In this document: one piece after another, positions 59,813-64,000 of the stretch
How the letters are laid out: each line of letters starts with the position of its first letter
Position numbering within the stretch: position 1 is the stretch's first letter
Assembly: GCF_030056665.1 (NCBI RefSeq)
Contig: NZ_JASHIG010000034.1
Source: Flectobacillus roseus
GTDB lineage: Bacteria > Bacteroidota > Bacteroidia > Cytophagales > Spirosomataceae
DNA: 64,000 bases
Strand: one strand, 5' to 3'
The notes under the pieces: model-generated
The model's database searches: none
Seen by the model: the letters and a program-made list of their open reading frames with translations, nothing else
What the model was told of the DNA's origin: nothing
Made by a program: the position numbers and the translations under genes

Positions 59813-59971
59813 ATCTAAGAAGTTTGTTGAATTGTTCCACAGCAAGTTACACATTTTAGTCAAAATCACTAACTTGTGTAAGGATGGTTAGGCGTATTTG
59901 TTTCTCACTTACCTTTTCCTATGACAAAAAGCCCCATCATCTTTCATTACTCATCAACCTTTATATAGCTC

Positions 59972-61567
59972 ATGCATACAATTTTACGCATCAAACTCTT
60001 ACTCCTGACACTATGCGCAGGCATCACTGCCATTGCCCAAATTCCCAAAGCTCCCTCACGTACGGAAGGCGAAGGTCAATTTAATCGCATGATTATTCGA
60101 GGTGTCAACGTCATCAACGGAACGGGCTCTCCTATGCAAGGCCCTTGTGATATTGTTATCGAGAAAAACAAAATTACCCAAATCAAGGTAGTGGGCTACC
60201 CGGGCGTACCTATTGACCCAAAAGATAGACCCAAAGCTGACAAGGGCGACAAAGAATTAGATTGTACTGGTATGTACGTGCTCCCAGGTTTTGTAGATAT
60301 GCACGGGCATATTGGTGGGCGTTCGCAAGGTACGCCAGCCGAGTATGTATTCAAGCTATGGTTAGCGCATGGTATTACCACCATCCGTGACCCTTCGGCA
60401 GGAAATGGCTTGGATTGGGTACTAGACCAAAAGCAAAAGTCTGAAAAAAATGAAATCACTGCTCCTCGTATCTTGGCCTATACAGCCTTTGGTATGGGTT
60501 CGAAAGAAAGTATCACTACCGCAGATCAAGCTCGTGCTTGGGTGGAAGAAAATGCTAAAAAAGGTGCAGATGGTATTAAGTTTTTTGGCGCAAGACCCGA
60601 AGTTATGGATGCGGCTTTACGTCGGAACAAAGAATTGGGACTTCGCTCGGCTTGTCACCATGCGCAAGTAGATGTGGCTCGTTGGAATGTACTCAACTCT
60701 GCCAGAGCAGGCTTGACCTCGATGGAACACTGGTATGGCTTGCCAGAAGCGCTATTCGATAGCCAAACCATTCAGGACTATCCAGCAGATTATAACTATG
60801 GCAACGAACAAAATCGTTTTGAGGAAGCAGGTAAACTTTGGAAACAAGCTGCCAAGCCAGGCTCAAAACGCTGGAATGAGGTCATGGATGAATTATTGAA
60901 ACTTGATTTTACGATTGACCCCACTTTCAATATCTATGAAGCCAATCGCGAGTTAATGTTGGCTCGTCGTGCCGAATGGCATGAAGAATACACATTGCCT
61001 CAGTTATGGCGTTTTTATCAGCCTTCACGTGTTTCGCATGGCTCGTATTGGCAAGACTGGGGTACAGAGCAGGAAGTAGCTTGGAAAGAAAATTATCGTT
61101 TATGGATGAACTTTGTCAATGAGTACAAAAACCGTGGGGGACGTGTTACTGCAGGATCTGACTCTGGCTTTATATTCCAACTTTATGGCTTTGCGTATAT
61201 CCGAGAGCTTGAGTTGCTACGAGAAGCTGGTTTTCATCCGCTTGAGGTCATTAGGGCGGCAACCCTCAAAGGTGCTGAGGCACTAGGTATGCAAGACAAA
61301 ATTGGTAGTGTAGAGACTGGTAAGTTGGCAGATTTAGTAATTTTAGAAGAAAACCCTCTCAAAAATATCAAGGTTTTGTATGGTACTGGAGCCATTCACT
61401 TGACGGAAAGCAATGAAGTAAAACGTGTGGGTGGTGTAAAATATACCATCAAAGACGGCGTAATCTACGATGCGAAAAAACTCTTATCTGACGTTCGCAA
61501 AATTGTTGCTGAAGCGAAAAAGACTGAAAATTTTGAAATTTTTCAGCCAGGCCTAGAAAAGAAATAA
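59972..61567 (+). CDS. Secreted amidohydrolase-family metal-dependent hydrolase
   Basis: The 531 residues have a signal peptide (1-about 23, ITAIAQ) and an amidohydrolase TIM barrel. Metal ligands are His in GFVDMHGHIGG, probably Lys or its equivalent in GADGIKFFGA, His in ACHHAQVDVARWN and SMEHWYG, and Asp in TAGSDSGF. ETGKLADLVILEENPLKNIK is the usual C-terminal motif. Related periplasmic members act on dipeptides or cyclic amides (imidazolonepropionase or prolidase-like). Substrate unknown. Confidence 0.85.
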   Translation: MHTILRIKLLLLTLCAGITAIAQIPKAPSRTEGEGQFNRMIIRGVNVINGTGSPMQGPCDIVIEKNKITQIKVVGYPGVPIDPKDRPKADKGDKELDCTGMYVLPGFVDMHGHIGGRSQGTPAEYVFKLWLAHGITTIRDPSAGNGLDWVLDQKQKSEKNEITAPRILAYTAFGMGSKESITTADQARAWVEENAKKGADGIKFFGARPEVMDAALRRNKELGLRSACHHAQVDVARWNVLNSARAGLTSMEHWYGLPEALFDSQTIQDYPADYNYGNEQNRFEEAGKLWKQAAKPGSKRWNEVMDELLKLDFTIDPTFNIYEANRELMLARRAEWHEEYTLPQLWRFYQPSRVSHGSYWQDWGTEQEVAWKENYRLWMNFVNEYKNRGGRVTAGSDSGFIFQLYGFAYIRELELLREAGFHPLEVIRAATLKGAEALGMQDKIGSVETGKLADLVILEENPLKNIKVLYGTGAIHLTESNEVKRVGGVKYTIKDGVIYDAKKLLSDVRKIVAEAKKTENFEIFQPGLEKK

Positions 61568-61612
61568 TCATTTAATTTTCAGACAAATAAGTCTGCAACA
61601 ACTCTTATTTAT

Positions 61613-61654
61613 CACGAAGCTCCTTGAAAAAACCAAGGAGCTTCGTGTTTTTTT
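61613..61654 (+). terminator. Terminator after amidohydrolase gene
   Basis: Perfect 14-base stem cacgaagctccttg/caaggagcttcgtg with a 7-base loop followed by seven Ts. Confidence 0.9.
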
Positions 61655-61825
61655 ATAGTGTAATGGTATGTTTTTTGAACCAGTTGGATTAATTAAAATC
61701 ATTGAGTGAAGTGACAGTACTTATTTATCAAATATTTTATTGATAAAAAGGCTTTTTTTCTATTACTTTACTAAAGTCAAAAAAGGATAATTCCTTATTA
61801 TCCAAACCCATAAATCCAACTTCCT

Positions 61826-62119
61826 ATGCTAAATCGTGTGTTATCCCCACTCAAAACATGGTCAGGTATTTGGCTATGCTTACTTTTTCTTAGCATGAGT
61901 AGTACATCTGTTCATTCTGCCGTAAGTAGTAAACTCCAACAAAAACCTTCGACTAGTGCTAAAGCTAAACCAAGCACCAGTTCAAAAACAGCCACTAGTA
62001 GTAAATCCACTACTAAGAGTAAAAAGAAAAAAGGTAGTAAGAGTAAGCGAGTTGCCAAAGTAGATACAACAGACCTTGATCCTACTCAAGTAAAAGTTCC
62101 TTTATACCAAAATCCCTAG
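61826..62119 (+). CDS. Small basic Ser/Thr/Lys-rich exported protein
   Basis: The 97 residues have a signal peptide (about 1-32, LCLLFLSMSSTSVHSA), a low-complexity middle of S, T, K and A (about 35-76, with KSKKKKGSKSKR) and a short end DPTQVKVPLYQNP. No known domain. It lies 319 bases before the TPR-Ppx-like gene in the same direction, but no operon is shown. It could be a cell-surface or polyanion-binding peptide; inference only. Confidence 0.55.
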   Translation: MLNRVLSPLKTWSGIWLCLLFLSMSSTSVHSAVSSKLQQKPSTSAKAKPSTSSKTATSSKSTTKSKKKKGSKSKRVAKVDTTDLDPTQVKVPLYQNP

Positions 62120-62437
62120 CCACAGGTCGGAACTGTTCGAAGGATTTTAAGCATCATCTATTTCGGATATCAGATCTTGGATTACGGAAGTACCACCTGC
62201 TTTTTTGACTCTTATTGTAGAAAAAAGCTATGTAGTATGCCCTTATTTCCGAAATCAGGAATCCCAAATTAGCAATAGTTTGAAGCCCATCGTACATTAC
62301 TAACCACAAGTCGCTCAGTGTCATTTCTAACACTCAATAGGGTAAGGTTTGTTCTCACTCCGATATTTCCTCCTTACTTCTTGGATTAGATAATAGGTAT
62401 TCAATCACAACGACTGATTTAATAAAATTCTTTTAAC
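62120..62437. other. Intergenic region with repeat element B
   Basis: 318 bases ahead of the TPR-Ppx-like gene, mostly occupied by the inverted repeat at 62158-62270. No promoter box fits convincingly, and no ORF is seen. Confidence 0.5.
62158..62270. repeat. GGATTTCGG-type inverted repeat element B
   Basis: Left part (62158-62190, ctatttcggatatcagatct...) is the inverted copy of 55129-55161. Right part (62248-62270, tccgaaatcaggaatccc...) resembles 55007-55028 and is complementary in word content to the left part. Confidence 0.6.
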
Positions 62438-63841
62438 ATGAAAAAACTCATTTTTACTCTTTTTTTGCTCCTTAGTAGTATTATTGTAACCACAGCCCAA
62501 GATGTAAATACTGCATTACGTTACCTTAAAATTGCTAACACCCTCCGCGAAGTAAAACAATTTGACCAGTCTGAAGAATATCTCAATAAAGCATTGGGAA
62601 TGGTTCGTGGACGAAACGAATATTGGGAAGCCGCTATTTATGAAAACCTTGGCTTCTTGTATCGTGATCAAGAAAATATCCTTGAGGCTTCACGTAACTT
62701 CGCCAAAGCGATTGATATTTATAAGAAATTGAAAATGGGTATGAGCGAAAAAGCTATTTCGCAATTACTCGATGGCTTAAAAGAAGCTGAAGAACTTTAT
62801 GCAGGTATCGACATCGGCTCGAAAGGTGTAAAGTTAAGTATCATTGGGGTAACCGTTTCGCCTAAAAAAGGTGTTACTTACAACCTCAAAAAGAGTATGT
62901 CAATCAATACTGAGCCTAGTGCTTTGACTCCTCAAGCTATCAAAGAAACTGCCATTGCTATCAAAGACTTGGTAGATACTGCTACTGTTCGTAACAACGT
63001 ATTGTCTGACCGTATGTTTATTGTGATGAGTAGTGGATTAAAACAAGCTACTGACAAACAGCCTGGCAAAGAAGCAGAAGTAATTGCTGCCATTCGTGAG
63101 GCCTTGAAAAATCCAAATCAAAAAATTGATATTATTTCGGCAGAAGATGAAGCTAAATTTGGAGCACTTTCAATGGTAGCACCAGAGTTACACTTGTCAT
63201 CATCAGTAATGGATATTGGCGGTGGAAACATCAAAGGTGGCTATTTGTTGAGCCGTACCAAATTTGAAGCAGTGAACTTCCCTTATGGTACAAAGGCTTT
63301 TGTGAAAATTGTGAAGAAAAAATTGCCAGATGCTAATTTGGAAGAATATACCAAAGGGGTAAACGACGAAGTAAAGGTGGTTGGCGAAGAGTTAGCACTT
63401 GAACTTAACCGTAAGGTAGGTTTGAAAAATCGCAAAAACGTATTTTTATTAGGAGGTATTGTCTTTGTAATGAACTCATTCTTGCACCCAGAGCGTGCTG
63501 CGATTATCGGTCGTCCAGTAGAAGTAAGTTTGGAAGATATTCGTAAATTCCGTCAAATGAGCGCTAGTAGCTACGAGGAGTTGATCAACCCAGATTTTTC
63601 TCGCGTGACAGATCCAGCAGTTCGTGCTATTGCAGAAGAAGACGTTAAAAATATTACGACAAAAATCTATAACCAACAAGATATTATTGCTGGTGCGGCA
63701 TTGTTAGAAACTTTGATTAAAGAAATGAACCGTGATGGCGTTCAGAAACGCTTCTATTTCATCAAAGGTGGTGACGTAGCATGGATTAGCGGTTATGTAT
63801 TCAAACTCATTTCTGACGAGTACCAAGCACGTAAGGAATAG
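62438..63841 (+). CDS. Exported TPR plus Ppx/GppA-like (actin-fold) protein
   Basis: The 467 residues show a signal peptide (1-20, ending TTAQ), two to three TPR-like helices (about 23-110, ANTLREVKQFDQSEEYLNKA and IYENLGFLYRDQENILEASR) and an ASKHA domain (about 120-460). The latter has phosphate loop 1 YAGIDIGSKGVKLSIIG, the Ppx-like DIISAEDEAKFGALSM, phosphate loop 2 VMDIGGGNIKGGYL and LLGGIVFVM. This resembles exopolyphosphatase/GppA, but in exported form with TPRs. Cytosolic Ppx usually lacks a signal peptide. Role unknown. Confidence 0.72.
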   Translation: MKKLIFTLFLLLSSIIVTTAQDVNTALRYLKIANTLREVKQFDQSEEYLNKALGMVRGRNEYWEAAIYENLGFLYRDQENILEASRNFAKAIDIYKKLKMGMSEKAISQLLDGLKEAEELYAGIDIGSKGVKLSIIGVTVSPKKGVTYNLKKSMSINTEPSALTPQAIKETAIAIKDLVDTATVRNNVLSDRMFIVMSSGLKQATDKQPGKEAEVIAAIREALKNPNQKIDIISAEDEAKFGALSMVAPELHLSSSVMDIGGGNIKGGYLLSRTKFEAVNFPYGTKAFVKIVKKKLPDANLEEYTKGVNDEVKVVGEELALELNRKVGLKNRKNVFLLGGIVFVMNSFLHPERAAIIGRPVEVSLEDIRKFRQMSASSYEELINPDFSRVTDPAVRAIAEEDVKNITTKIYNQQDIIAGAALLETLIKEMNRDGVQKRFYFIKGGDVAWISGYVFKLISDEYQARKE

Positions 63842-63892
63842 ACGAGTGGTGAATGATGAATTGTGAATTACTCATTCTTAATTAGTAGTGTA

Positions 63893-63916
63893 CGAAGGAT
63901 TTTTTTAATTCCTTCG
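63893..63916. repeat. Short inverted repeat at the stop of the right-edge gene
   Basis: cgaagga (63893-63899) and tccttcg (63910-63916) around a T-rich centre that holds the stop codon of the minus-strand gene. Possible weak terminator. Confidence 0.35.
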
Positions 63917-64000
63917 AGCCTGAAAAGCTAAGTACTTTTTTAGTTTATCAATCCCATCAGGAAGTTCAAGTACTTCCAAAATAACGTTAGCTTGAAGTTC
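63905..64000 (-). CDS. C-terminal end of an unidentified protein
   Basis: A 31-codon frame open to the right edge and ending in TAA reads ELQANVILEVLELPDGIDKL then KKYLAFQARRN. Codon use is like that of neighbouring genes, and the convergent layout with a stop just after a hairpin fits a real gene end. Too short to identify. Confidence 0.5.
   Translation of the reverse strand, partial: ELQANVILEVLELPDGIDKLKKYLAFQARRN

Noticed and set aside
1..64000. CRISPR arrays, tRNA genes, rRNA genes, IS elements, prophage
   Set aside because: Looked for by eye on both strands; no regular repeat-spacer array, cloverleaf, rRNA signature, transposase or phage gene was seen. A tRNA or Rfam scan would be needed to exclude small RNA genes fully.

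Overview
The window is chromosomal DNA from a member of the Bacteroidota, most likely a Cytophagales (Spirosomataceae/Cytophagaceae-like) bacterium. The evidence is the protein content (DUF4833, DUF1684, MnmD, lipocalin-like lipoproteins, class IIA aldolase, the rpoA-rplQ-carA order), moderate-to-low GC, A-rich sequence instead of Shine-Dalgarno motifs before starts, and promoters of the Bacteroidota type (TTG, 19-20 bases, TANNTTTG). The genus is inference. No rRNA, tRNA, CRISPR array, insertion sequence or prophage was recognised; this is housekeeping DNA with a few accessory genes.

Layout. 1-405: 5' end of a class II fructose-bisphosphate aldolase. 0.9-3.9 kb: cysE and cysM (cysteine synthesis) and a methylenetetrahydrofolate-reductase-like gene. 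4-8.3 kb: an RNA m5C methyltransferase, an SGNH-like exported protein, a lipoprotein and a membrane acyltransferase-like protein. 8.3-13.1 kb: gpmI, DUF1684, low-molecular-weight phosphatase, DivIC/FtsB-like protein and enolase. 13.3-19.9 kb: exported rhodanese-thioredoxin fusion, thiL, a lipoprotein, cytochrome b5 domain protein, BadF-type sugar kinase, a large conserved protein of unknown function, and mnmD. 20-38 kb, all on the minus strand: carA and the combined S10-spc-alpha ribosomal cluster (rplC to rplQ with secY, map, infA, rpoA), but without rpsJ at its head. 38.5-47.8 kb: GMC oxidoreductase, glycosyltransferase, YCII protein, Crp-type regulator, C-terminal processing protease, ruvX, a phytanoyl-CoA dioxygenase-like protein, lhgO and a lipoprotein. 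47.9-57.4 kb: OmpA-like protein, the rimP-nusA-infB operon, GNAT, DUF4833 and rimO. 57.9-64 kb: a vWA-like lipoprotein, a membrane-anchored unknown, a secreted amidohydrolase, a small basic exported protein, an exported TPR plus Ppx/GppA-like protein, and the end of another gene.

The most unusual signals are mostly not in the proteins. The spacers of the ribosomal and infB operons are long and carry inverted repeats built from short repeated words. A near-identical 17-base hairpin lies 16-17 bases before the starts of rplE and rplR, which encode the two core 5S-rRNA-binding proteins, and its loop recurs in an attenuator-like hairpin before rimP. An orphan transcription unit of about 300 bases sits where rpsJ would be expected. 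The protein most worth attention is the predicted exported TPR/actin-fold ATPase at 62.4-63.8 kb. Terminator hairpins separate most convergent gene pairs and help fix the operon boundaries.
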